This document shows, piece by piece, positions 1 to 5,529 of a DNA stretch of 5,529 nucleotides. The notes below the pieces were generated by a model. The model searched no databases, was not told the origin of the DNA, and saw nothing but the letters and a program-made list of their open reading frames with translations. This stretch comes from Methanomassiliicoccus sp. Lineage in GTDB: Archaea; Thermoplasmatota; Thermoplasmata; Methanomassiliicoccales; JACIVX01. The position numbers and the translations under genes were made by a program. The stretch lies in the NCBI GenBank assembly GCA_020725985.1, contig DYTM01000041.1:3972-9500 (forward strand). Direction: 5' to 3'. Numbering within the stretch: the first letter of the stretch is position 1; each line of letters begins with the position of its first letter.

Positions 1-3000
1 CGTCCCGCTGCTGCTCCTGTCGATGAGGTTGTTCCTCGAGTCGTACAGCTCGACGGAGTACTTCGAATTCAATCCGTTGACCGTCACGGTCAGGCTCTTG
101 TATATCCTGACGTCGTCGAACCACATCGAGGTCGTTAGCGATCCTGAGTAGCCAGCCTGAAGCCTTATCTTGTCGAGATTGCCGGAGCCCGTGAGGGTGG
201 CCCCCCACTTGACCAGGGTACCGTCGATGTAAATGTCGTAGGTGCTGTTCGAGTAGCGGACGTAGAAGCCGACATCGTACCACGTGTTCGAATCGCATGT
301 GGTGACGGTGATCCAGCTGCTTCCGGTGTAGTACTTGAAGCTGCCCAGCTCGGAGCAGAAGTAGACCCGGATGCTGGAGGAGGCCATCCCGAGAACGTAG
401 CTCCTGACTGTGCTGCTGGTCCTGTACGGGGTCTGGATGTAGAAGTCGGAGGTCTGCGTGGAGAATGAGTGCTCTACGTGGGCGTTGCCGGACGAGGAGC
501 TCGTCCGGCTCACCTTCACCGCCGGACCCCTTGGAGGATCGGTCGAGGCATCGAGCTCGGCCGTCCCCCGGGAGAGGTCCCGGGGCCAGTCGGAGAAGTC
601 CCAGTCGTCGAAGGAGTCGTGCAGAAGGCATCCCGAGGCCGTCCTGGTCAGGACGTCGTTTCCCTGGAACGCGTTCCGCGACGAGGTGTTGGCGAAGGAG
701 GAGAACGACTCCTGACCGAGGGCGTCCCGCTTGTAGATGGGATTGCCCCAGTCGTCGTATCCCATGTACTCGGACGAGTTGACGGCCTGGGAATCGCCCA
801 GGTAGGTGTCCGTCCGCGCAGGAGCGCCGTAGATCGTGTACCAGGTCACTTTCCTCTGCATCTGAACGCCTGTGGCGTTCCTCACGATCTCGGCCGACGA
901 TTTCAGGGACGACTGGAAGATGTTCTCGTTGCTTCCCTGGAACGCGCCGGTCTCGTTGTAGTTGCTCACCTCGCAGAAGGTGACCCTGCCGTTGACGATC
1001 TTGTTGTCGAAGTTCGTCTGCCTTATGAGCGCCCCGGAGGTGGCGTTCTTCACCGCCTCCCTCGTCACGAGCCACGTTTTCATCTCGGTCGCCGGCGTGG
1101 AATCCTGGGCGAAGGTCAGCTCCACCCTTCCGTTGGTGGGGTAGGTGATCGTCCCGAGGCAGTAGCTCGCGCTCGAGTTGTACGCGAAGGTCGTGACCCG
1201 ATTCTTGACGTCGGTCGCGGAGGTGAGGTAGGACTTGCCTCCGTAGGAGGTGTAGGCGAGGGTGATGTACTTCCCGTCGGGGCGGGTGATCCTCGTCAGC
1301 AACCCGCCCGTGTAAGTGAAGGTGATCGACCTCGCCAGACCGGATTCGGTCATAGAGGTGAGCGTGCTCCCGCTGTAGGTGAGGTTGACGCAGTTGTACG
1401 GGGTCGTGTAGGTGTCGCTCGCGGGGTTGTAGTGGTGCAGGTCGGCCATCATCTGGAGCTTGTAGGGACTGTTCCGCTCGAACTTGTAGAAGAAGCCGTC
1501 CGAAGTGATGAGCTCCTTGTAGCTGATCGCACCCGGTACGTCCCGCAGAAAGAAGCAGACACCGTCCCGGTTCACGAACTCATTGATGTCGCCCTCGTTC
1601 CCCCATTGAATCATGAATCTCTGGCCGTTGGCCATGTACACGTAATATGAATCGATCCACGGCAGGTCGAGTGACCAGTGCTGCCCCAGGTTGCAGAACG
1701 GGAAGGGTTTGTTGCCGTACGACGTGTCGTTGGAGGTCCAGAAGTACTTCGGCTGCTGATATATGCGGGAAACGCCAAGCTCCACTTCTCCCCTTCCCTC
1801 GATGGAGACGTCCTTCTGAACCAGGGTCATGAGTCCCGAGCCCGGGGAAACGTAGTCGTTGTTCATCTGGAAGTAGGTGCCGTACGGGGAGAGCCCGTCC
1901 CTGTTCCAAGGATCGGAGGGCGCTCCAGGAGTTCCGAAAGGCAGGGGGATGCTGGCGTACCTGATGTTCCTCGTGGAACCGGTGTCCTCGGCCCAGGCGA
2001 GGGAGCAGACCCCCGCGGGGTTCATGCACGATGTCAGCCCCCGGATCTTCTGCCCCGACGGGCCGGTGTAGATGAGGGTGGCGCTAGACCAGGTGCCGGA
2101 GAACTCGGGCTTCTGGTGATGGTAGATCGTCTGCTGCGTGCCGGTGACGACGTAGAACAGGTGGAGGACGTTGTTCGCGTCGAGGCAAATCGTGGGGTAG
2201 TATAGGCCCGAGGCGATGGTCGTCGTGGTGAAAGAACCTCCCGGATAGATGCGCGCGTACTTGATGTTCCCGTCCGTCGCCTTGTACGCGATGTGAATCG
2301 TGCCGTTGAGCGAAGAGACCGCCGAGATATTCTGGTCCTTGTAATAGGGAGAAGAGCCGCTCGTTATCCCGATGTCCTTGACGAGGGGGTCCGTCCAGTA
2401 CTGGACGGTGTTGTAGCGTATCGAGACCTTGGTGTTGTCCGCCGATCCCGAGAGATAGGAAGTCTGGAGGAGCGCGATGTCGCCGTTCTCCATCGGGAGG
2501 AGCGAGAACCAGTACTGAGTGGAAGCGCCGACCGTTCCCACCCATGCCGCCTCGACGAAGAATGTCCCAGGTTCGCCGGTGAACGACCTGTCGACCTCAT
2601 GGTTCTGTGTGTAGTCTCCGGCATCATTGTACTTGAATCCGTAGTTGACGTAGTAGGAATTGTCCGTTCCTATAGCGACCGACATGGGCCAGTCATACGG
2701 CATGAACTCCTGGGCAGAGTAGGCGCAGAGCGTATCCCTCGCCGACCAAACGATCTTGTTTCCGAGGATGACTCCTTTCTTGAACTGGACGTTATTGCCT
2801 GTGTCGAGCCACGCCACGCCCAGCTGTCCGTTTCTGCTCGCCACGTCGAATCCCTGACCTGAATGGGGAGTAGTGCATTCCGGCATCGCGTTCTCGCTGC
2901 CCCATGTCAGCCCGTCCGCGCTGTTCCGGAAGCAGATCGCCGTGCCACTGTTGTAGAAGAGCCAGTAGTAGCCGCCGTACCAGAACACCTTCCGCTGGCA

Positions 3001-3039
3001 TGAAACGTCCAGAGGATCGACGTTGCTGCTCGTGCACAC
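1..3039 (-). CDS. Large RHS/YD-repeat protein with N-terminal beta-propeller, partial at both ends
   Basis: The frame has no stop from 3204 to base 1 and leaves the window, so the C-terminus is missing. Counting from a possible GTG at 3039 (1,013 residues visible), residues about 14-370 hold seven similar repeats of roughly 50 residues, each with a turn (NG, DN, NN or AG) then a hydrophobic strand, e.g. NGTIHIAYKATDGNIKYARI. This suggests a seven-bladed, sialidase-like propeller. One degenerate Asp-box (NSADGLTW) is present. Residues about 394-530 resemble DUF6531, the entry domain of RHS proteins (SGLMTLVQKDVSIEGRGEVE, then GQHWSLDLPW). Residues about 551-790 carry YD-type repeats (LLTRITRPDGKYITLAYTS; YDDWGNPIYKRDALGQ). 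Residues about 805-960 look LamG/concanavalin-like. RHS proteins form large secreted or surface shells, some enclosing a C-terminal toxin; that end is not visible. No ATG lies upstream of the propeller, and no Shine-Dalgarno or signal peptide is seen, so the 5' end is probably lost. The family call is firm; the start is not. Confidence 0.82.
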   Translation of the reverse strand, partial: MCTSSNVDPLDVSCQRKVFWYGGYYWLFYNSGTAICFRNSADGLTWGSENAMPECTTPHSGQGFDVASRNGQLGVAWLDTGNNVQFKKGVILGNKIVWSARDTLCAYSAQEFMPYDWPMSVAIGTDNSYYVNYGFKYNDAGDYTQNHEVDRSFTGEPGTFFVEAAWVGTVGASTQYWFSLLPMENGDIALLQTSYLSGSADNTKVSIRYNTVQYWTDPLVKDIGITSGSSPYYKDQNISAVSSLNGTIHIAYKATDGNIKYARIYPGGSFTTTTIASGLYYPTICLDANNVLHLFYVVTGTQQTIYHHQKPEFSGTWSSATLIYTGPSGQKIRGLTSCMNPAGVCSLAWAEDTGSTRNIRYASIPLPFGTPGAPSDPWNRDGLSPYGTYFQMNNDYVSPGSGLMTLVQKDVSIEGRGEVELGVSRIYQQPKYFWTSNDTSYGNKPFPFCNLGQHWSLDLPWIDSYYVYMANGQRFMIQWGNEGDINEFVNRDGVCFFLRDVPGAISYKELITSDGFFYKFERNSPYKLQMMADLHHYNPASDTYTTPYNCVNLTYSGSTLTSMTESGLARSITFTYTGGLLTRITRPDGKYITLAYTSYGGKSYLTSATDVKNRVTTFAYNSSASYCLGTITYPTNGRVELTFAQDSTPATEMKTWLVTREAVKNATSGALIRQTNFDNKIVNGRVTFCEVSNYNETGAFQGSNENIFQSSLKSSAEIVRNATGVQMQRKVTWYTIYGAPARTDTYLGDSQAVNSSEYMGYDDWGNPIYKRDALGQESFSSFANTSSRNAFQGNDVLTRTASGCLLHDSFDDWDFSDWPRDLSRGTAELDASTDPPRGPAVKVSRTSSSSGNAHVEHSFSTQTSDFYIQTPYRTSSTVRSYVLGMASSSIRVYFCSELGSFKYYTGSSWITVTTCDSNTWYDVGFYVRYSNSTYDIYIDGTLVKWGATLTGSGNLDKIRLQAGYSGSLTTSMWFDDVRIYKSLTVTVNGLNSKYSVELYDSRNNLIDRSSSGT

Positions 3040-3043
3040 GAGC
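3028..3043. repeat. 16-bp dyad at the RHS/integrase junction
   Basis: The sequence GCTCGTGCACACGAGC has perfect 7-bp arms around a 2-bp centre. It lies at the 5' limit of the recognisable RHS propeller and just before the recognisable integrase fragment. A recombination or protein-binding role is only inference; a GC-rich coding stretch can make such a dyad by chance. Confidence 0.4.
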
Positions 3044-3064
3044 GTCGGGTCAATGACGGCCTTT

Positions 3065-3080
3065 CCCGTTTCGAAAAGGG
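3065..3080. repeat. Imperfect 16-bp dyad at the junction
   Basis: CCCGTTTCGAAAAGGG is centred on the palindrome TTTCGAAA with CCC/GGG outer arms and one mismatched pair. It is 22 bases from the preceding dyad and sits where the integrase-like translation begins. The function is unknown. Confidence 0.3.
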
Positions 3081-3415
3081 TCTCGAGCCGCTTGTCCCGA
3101 GCCTGTCCCCCAGAGGCAGGGGCGGATACTACACCCAGAACGGCATCGGGCAGATCAAGCGTTGGGTCGAGCGGGAATCGGGCGTGAGGTTCGAGATCCG
3201 AGCCCTACGAAGAACATACGGCCAGCTGCTGCTCGACAGGGGCGTCTCGATCGACGCCGTCTCGAAGAGCATGGGGCATTCGTCGACGAAGACCACGGAA
3301 ACCTACTACTGCCGGAAATCCGACGCCGCGGTGCGGGAAGAGATCGATCGAGCGTGGAATATTCCTAACCGCACGAAAAACTTCAATTCCGCGAAAAACG
3401 ATTTAATTGAATCCG

Positions 3416-3424
3416 AAAAATATT
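3416..3424 (-). terminator. T-rich trailer, likely tRNA-Ala terminator
   Basis: On the minus strand, about 21 bases past the tRNA 3' end, the sequence reads AAATATTTTTCGG. Further T5 runs lie at 3394-3398 and 3376-3380. Archaeal RNA polymerase commonly terminates at such oligo-T tracts without a hairpin. The same bases also encode the Lys/Asn-rich tail of the integrase fragment on the plus strand. Confidence 0.45.
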
Positions 3425-3444
3425 TGTCTGGATATGCATAAGTG

Positions 3445-3517
3445 TGGACCGGGCGAGATTTGAACTCGCGGCCTCTACCATGCCAAGATAGCGATCTTCC
3501 AGCTGATCTACCGGCCC
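3445..3517 (-). tRNA. tRNA-Ala (anticodon GGC)
   Basis: A 73-nt cloverleaf can be drawn by hand on the minus strand. The acceptor GGGCCGG pairs with CCGGTCC and is followed by discriminator A73. The D stem is GATC/GATC. The anticodon stem CTATC/GGTAG closes the loop TTGGCAT, giving anticodon GGC. The variable loop is 5 nt, and the T arm is GCGAG-TTCAAAT-CTCGC. The acceptor contains G3-U70, the classic alanine identity pair, which supports the anticodon reading. There is no intron and no encoded CCA (the next bases are CAC), so the CCA must be added by tRNA nucleotidyltransferase. A TATA-like box lies upstream and T runs lie downstream, so the gene looks functional. Its 3' end faces the integrase fragment. 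Confidence 0.97.
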
Positions 3518-3546
3518 GTGCGTCTGCTCCCAAAGTCCTTTCCACT

Positions 3547-3552
3547 CTTAAA
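3547..3552 (-). promoter_or_regulatory. TATA-like box A for tRNA-Ala
   Basis: TTTAAG sits on the minus strand with a purine-rich AAGG immediately upstream that could act as a BRE. Its centre is about 33 bases before the first tRNA base, so transcription would start a few bases ahead of the tRNA. This matches archaeal promoter geometry, but it rests on a single motif. Confidence 0.5.
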
Positions 3553-3577
3553 CCTTGCCATCGGGAAGGAATCAAAC

Positions 3578-3596
3578 GTCATCGTCCGGGGATGAC
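3578..3596 (-). terminator. Hairpin after purF
   Basis: GTCATC and GATGAC form a perfect 6-bp stem with a 7-base loop, starting 12 bases past the purF stop. On the minus strand it is followed by GTTTGATTCC, only a modest T-run. It plausibly marks the 3' end of the LSm-eL37-purF transcript ahead of the tRNA promoter. Confidence 0.35.
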
Positions 3597-3608
3597 TTCT
3601 TGGACAAA

Positions 3609-5012
3609 TCAGATCTCGACTTCCAGGCGCTGCTGGAACCGCATCCTCTCCCCCGGGACATTGGTCGGATACTCGGCGTTGAGGCAGGCCATGCAAAGAT
3701 CGCTTTCCGGAATCTCGAGCGCCTCCACGAGGCCTTTCAAGCTGGTGTAACCCAGGCTGTTCGCCGTGATCAGATGCGATATCTCCTCGATGCTCCTGTT
3801 CGTGGCGGCGAACTGCTCCCGGGTCTTCATGTCGATGCCGTAGTAGCAGGGCGCCCTGATCGGGGGGCATCCGATCCGGACATGCACCTCCTTCGCTCCA
3901 GCGCGCCTCACCATCTGGACGATCTTCCTCATGGTTGTGCCGCGAACGATGCTGTCGTCCACGATGACCACCCTCTTCCCGCTGACGGTGGACTTAATGG
4001 GGTTGAGCTTCAAGAGGACTCCTTCATCCCTCAGGTTCTGCTCCGGCATGATGAAGGTTCTCTCCACATACCGGTTCTTCATGAACCCCTCCTCGTACTT
4101 CAGTCCCGAGCCTTCCGCGAATCCGAGAGCATGTCCCCTTCCCGAGTCCGGAACCGCAACGACGACGTCAGCCTCGACCGGCTGCTCCTCTGCCAGTTTC
4201 CTCCCGATGTTCTTTCTGACGCGGTAGACTTCCTTCCCGTCGACGATCGAGTCCGGACGGGCGAAGTAGACCCATTCGAACATGCAGTGGGCCTTGTGAA
4301 CCGGGCCCGGGACCCTGGTGGACGAGAAGCGGTCCGGGGTCAGTTCCACGATTTCTCCCGGCGCCACATCCCTCATGAACTCGCCATGGAGAACGTCGAA
4401 GACGGCGCTCTCCGAAGCGATCCCGTATCCATTCTGAAGCTTCCCTATGCAGAGAGGTCTGAATCCCAGCGGATCCCTGACGCCGAAAATCCGGTTGCCG
4501 ATCATCAATGCGAGGGAGTACGCTCCGTCCAACATTCTCATCGTGTTCTTGATCGCCTTCACGGCGTCCCCGGTCTGAGTCAGCTCATTCGCCAGGATCC
4601 GAATGATAATCTCGGAGTCTGTGCTTGTCAGAAAGGCCCAGCCCTCGGATTGCAGCTTCGCCCTCACCTTGTCCGCGTTCACTATGTCCCCGTTGTGGCC
4701 AAGAGCTAGTTCCCCAGCGGATGTGGAGACGACCATAGGTTGGCAGTTTTCCACGCTCGATGTCCCGGTGGTCGAATACCTCACGTGGCCTATCCCGACG
4801 TTCCCGGACAGCGCGTTGAACTCCCTTCCGCTCAGCACCTCATGGACGAGACCCATTCCCCGGACGAACTTGATGTGCTCGTCGAATACAGCGATTCCCG
4901 CGCTTTCCTGTCCACGATGCTGAATGACCCGAAGCGCTTTCTTCAAGGTCGGCGCCGCGTTACAGGTCAGCGCGGTTCCGACGATTCCACAGCTGTGCTC
5001 GGGCTTGTCCAT
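3609..5012 (-). CDS. purF: Amidophosphoribosyltransferase PurF
   Basis: This cytoplasmic enzyme makes 5-phosphoribosylamine from PRPP and glutamine, the first committed step of de novo purine synthesis. The 467-residue length is normal. The N-terminal Ntn-hydrolase glutaminase domain (about residues 8-230) has the nucleophile Cys8 in HSCGIVG, HRGQES at 32-37, HVRYST with Arg78, and HNGD at 106-109. The phosphoribosyltransferase domain (about 240-467) has the PRPP loop VDDSIVRGTT at 351-360. Cys243, Cys389, Cys440 and Cys443 match the four iron-sulfur ligands of the Bacillus subtilis-type enzyme, so a [4Fe-4S] cluster is likely. Cys8 lies behind seven residues, so a short propeptide must be removed to free it. 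The frame is open much further upstream, but this ATG has a strong Shine-Dalgarno (GAGGTG, 8-base spacer), and earlier starts would overlap the eL37 gene. It is the last gene of the operon. Confidence 0.97.
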   Translation of the reverse strand: MDKPEHSCGIVGTALTCNAAPTLKKALRVIQHRGQESAGIAVFDEHIKFVRGMGLVHEVLSGREFNALSGNVGIGHVRYSTTGTSSVENCQPMVVSTSAGELALGHNGDIVNADKVRAKLQSEGWAFLTSTDSEIIIRILANELTQTGDAVKAIKNTMRMLDGAYSLALMIGNRIFGVRDPLGFRPLCIGKLQNGYGIASESAVFDVLHGEFMRDVAPGEIVELTPDRFSSTRVPGPVHKAHCMFEWVYFARPDSIVDGKEVYRVRKNIGRKLAEEQPVEADVVVAVPDSGRGHALGFAEGSGLKYEEGFMKNRYVERTFIMPEQNLRDEGVLLKLNPIKSTVSGKRVVIVDDSIVRGTTMRKIVQMVRRAGAKEVHVRIGCPPIRAPCYYGIDMKTREQFAATNRSIEEISHLITANSLGYTSLKGLVEALEIPESDLCMACLNAEYPTNVPGERMRFQQRLEVEI

Positions 5013-5020
5013 CAGGACAT

Positions 5021-5026
5021 CACCTC
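5021..5026 (-). promoter_or_regulatory. Shine-Dalgarno site that sets the purF start
   Basis: GAGGTG on the minus strand lies 8 bases before ATG 5012, in the 19-base gap after eL37. It favours the 467-residue PurF over any of the longer in-frame starts that would read through eL37. Confidence 0.7.
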
Positions 5027-5031
5027 GAAAA

Positions 5032-5199
5032 TCAGTGCGTCTTCGCCCAACTGTATGATCTCCACTTCGCCGTCTTGCCGTATCCGCAGGAGGCACAGAT
5101 CCCCTTCCTGATGTTGTATGCGTTCTTGCCGCATCGGCGGCAGGGGATGTGAGACTTCCGATTGGCGTGTTTCCCTTTTGATGGAGTTCCCTTACCCAT
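5032..5199 (-). CDS. rpl37e: Large-subunit ribosomal protein eL37 (L37e)
   Basis: This 55-residue basic protein starts MGKGTPSKGKHANRKSHIPC and ends WRSYSWAKTH. It matches the archaeal/eukaryotic L37e family in length and layout: a Lys/Arg-rich N-terminal tail, then a zinc ribbon with Cys20, Cys23, Cys35 and Cys38 (CRRC and CASC), then the aromatic, basic C-terminus. It binds 23S rRNA in the 50S subunit. All four zinc ligands are present. The start ATG has a GAGG Shine-Dalgarno 8 bases upstream, lying in the 12-base gap after the LSm stop. The LSm-L37e pairing is a familiar archaeal arrangement, which supports co-transcription. Confidence 0.96.
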   Translation of the reverse strand: MGKGTPSKGKHANRKSHIPCRRCGKNAYNIRKGICASCGYGKTAKWRSYSWAKTH

Positions 5200-5211
5200 T
5201 CTTTCAGCCTC

Positions 5212-5427
5212 TTACGGTGAGATGTAGATGACGTTGTCCCCCCGGACAATGGCGACCTCGAGCTTCCTCACGACCTCCTTGTTGATGAGCTCCTCGACGT
5301 TCTTGAGAACGAGGTTCATGTGGGGGTCGTATCCGTCCAAAACCCCTCGGTACTCTCTGTTCGACTTGAGCTCAACGATGACCTGCTGGTTGATCGATTG
5401 GTTGAGAACCGTGAGCGGTTTCTGCAT
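5212..5427 (-). CDS. lsm: Sm-like RNA-binding protein (archaeal LSm)
   Basis: Archaeal LSm proteins form ring-shaped oligomers, usually heptamers, that bind U-rich RNA and act in RNA processing. With the start at 5427 the product is 71 residues, typical of the family. The Sm1 motif covers about residues 16-46 ([19 protein letters not shown], then HMNLVL), with the RNA-contacting loop DPHMN at 34-38. The Sm2 motif is [12 protein letters not shown] at 60-71, with the RGDN RNA-binding turn at 62-65. A GTG at 5499 would add 24 residues, but those do not resemble the family and have no good Shine-Dalgarno, whereas ATG 5427 has GGTGA five bases upstream. It is the first gene of the operon visible here, followed by eL37 and purF. 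The call is firm; the start is fairly secure. Confidence 0.95.
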   Translation of the reverse strand: MQKPLTVLNQSINQQVIVELKSNREYRGVLDGYDPHMNLVLKNVEELINKEVVRKLEVAIVRGDNVIYISP

Positions 5428-5432
5428 GTCCG

Positions 5433-5437
5433 TCACC
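5433..5437 (-). promoter_or_regulatory. Shine-Dalgarno site that sets the LSm start
   Basis: GGTGA on the minus strand with a 5-base spacer precedes ATG 5427. It supports the short 71-residue LSm over the GTG start at 5499. Confidence 0.55.
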
Positions 5438-5459
5438 AGTTGCCCGATACCCCCGTGAC

Positions 5460-5468
5460 TATTTGAAA
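5460..5468 (-). promoter_or_regulatory. Possible TATA box for the LSm-eL37-purF operon
   Basis: TTTCAAATA lies on the minus strand, preceded by AAAG, 33-41 bases before the LSm ATG. That spacing fits an archaeal box A with a short leader. It is AT-rich in a GC-rich setting but differs from the consensus at one or two bases. Transcription could also enter from genes beyond the right edge. Confidence 0.35.
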
Positions 5469-5529
5469 CTTTGCTGCTCCTGGGTCGTTCAGCGCTCACA
5501 TGAAAGCCCCGATTGTGGGGGCGTCCAGT

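Larger units (their letters stand above)
3064..3441 (+). pseudogene. C-terminal fragment of a tyrosine recombinase (integrase)
   Basis: The plus frame is open from 3004 and ends at TAA 3439-3441; integrase-like sequence becomes recognisable from about 3064 (EPLVPSLS, then GGYYTQNGIGQIKRW). The catalytic C-terminal core follows: RALRRTYGQ with the second catalytic Arg at codon 3208, MGHSSTKTTETYY with the catalytic His at 3277 and the nucleophilic Tyr at 3304, eight residues after that His. The usual box-II His (HxxR) is Arg here. The first catalytic Arg region, the beta-hairpin Lys and the whole DNA-binding N-terminus are missing, so this is about one third of a normal integrase and should be inactive alone. 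A GTG at 3184 could start an 85-residue product, but that would begin inside the catalytic domain. The last 80 bases (3361-3440) are only 34% GC against 62% at 3241-3300, so the tail may come from host tRNA trailer. It points at the 3' end of tRNA-Ala, 3 bases away, the usual placement of elements integrated at tRNA genes. Confidence 0.8.

Noticed and set aside
469..1650. Long plus-strand open frame (393 codons) over the RHS region
   Set aside because: It is the exact antisense of the RHS codons. The minus frame gives recognisable propeller, YD and DUF6531 sequence, while this one gives low-complexity Val/Gly/Arg-rich sequence typical of GC-rich antisense.
2792..3037. Small minus-strand frame of 81 codons near the junction
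   Set aside because: It is in a different phase from the propeller frame and encodes an Arg/Gln-rich sequence with no family resemblance.
1..3441. CRISPR array or tandem DNA repeats
   Set aside because: No regularly spaced identical repeats were seen. The repetition is at protein level (propeller and YD units) with diverged DNA.
3555..4709. Long plus-strand open frame (384 codons) across purF
   Set aside because: It is antisense to PurF, whose catalytic motifs are complete on the minus strand, and its translation has no recognisable features.
5013..5249. N-terminal extension of PurF by 79 residues
   Set aside because: It overlaps eL37 and part of LSm, is low-complexity, and the ATG at 5012 has a strong Shine-Dalgarno directly before the conserved glutaminase start.
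5506..5522. Hairpin GCCCC/GGGGC with a 7-base loop near the right edge
   Set aside because: The stem is only 5 bp and just three T follow on the minus strand. It could end an upstream gene beyond the edge, but there is too little sequence to support a terminator call.

Overview
The window reads as GC-rich archaeal chromosome. The evidence is an Sm-like (LSm) protein, ribosomal protein eL37 and amidophosphoribosyltransferase PurF in one tight minus-strand operon. There is also a tRNA-Ala without an encoded CCA and an archaeal-looking TATA-type box. Protein style suggests a euryarchaeal relative, possibly Thermoplasmatota, but this is an impression and not proven by the window.

Right half (about 3,578-5,529), conserved core: read on the minus strand, the order is LSm (start 5427), eL37 (start 5199), purF (start 5012). 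The gaps are 12 and 19 bases, each gene has its own Shine-Dalgarno sequence, and a small hairpin follows purF. The genes belong to RNA metabolism, translation and the first committed step of purine synthesis, so they probably form one growth-linked transcript. Just downstream on the same strand is tRNA-Ala(GGC), with its own promoter box and a T-rich trailer.

Middle (about 3,030-3,441), mobile-element scar: on the plus strand, pointing at the 3' end of the tRNA and ending 3 bases from it, is the C-terminal catalytic part of a tyrosine recombinase (integrase). Its N-terminal half is absent.

Left half (1 to about 3,050), accessory: one uninterrupted minus-strand reading frame runs off the left edge and encodes more than 1,000 residues of a very large RHS/YD-repeat protein. 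Its order is seven propeller-type repeats, a DUF6531-like RHS entry domain, YD-type repeats, and a LamG-like (concanavalin-fold) segment. No convincing start codon, Shine-Dalgarno sequence or signal peptide is visible.

The most notable point is the join at about 3,030-3,080. Two divergent genes, integrase and RHS, both lose their 5' ends at the same place, and two short dyad-symmetric sequences lie there. This could be a deletion scar of an element integrated at tRNA-Ala, a promoterless (silent) surface-protein cassette, or an assembly chimera. The window alone cannot decide between these.
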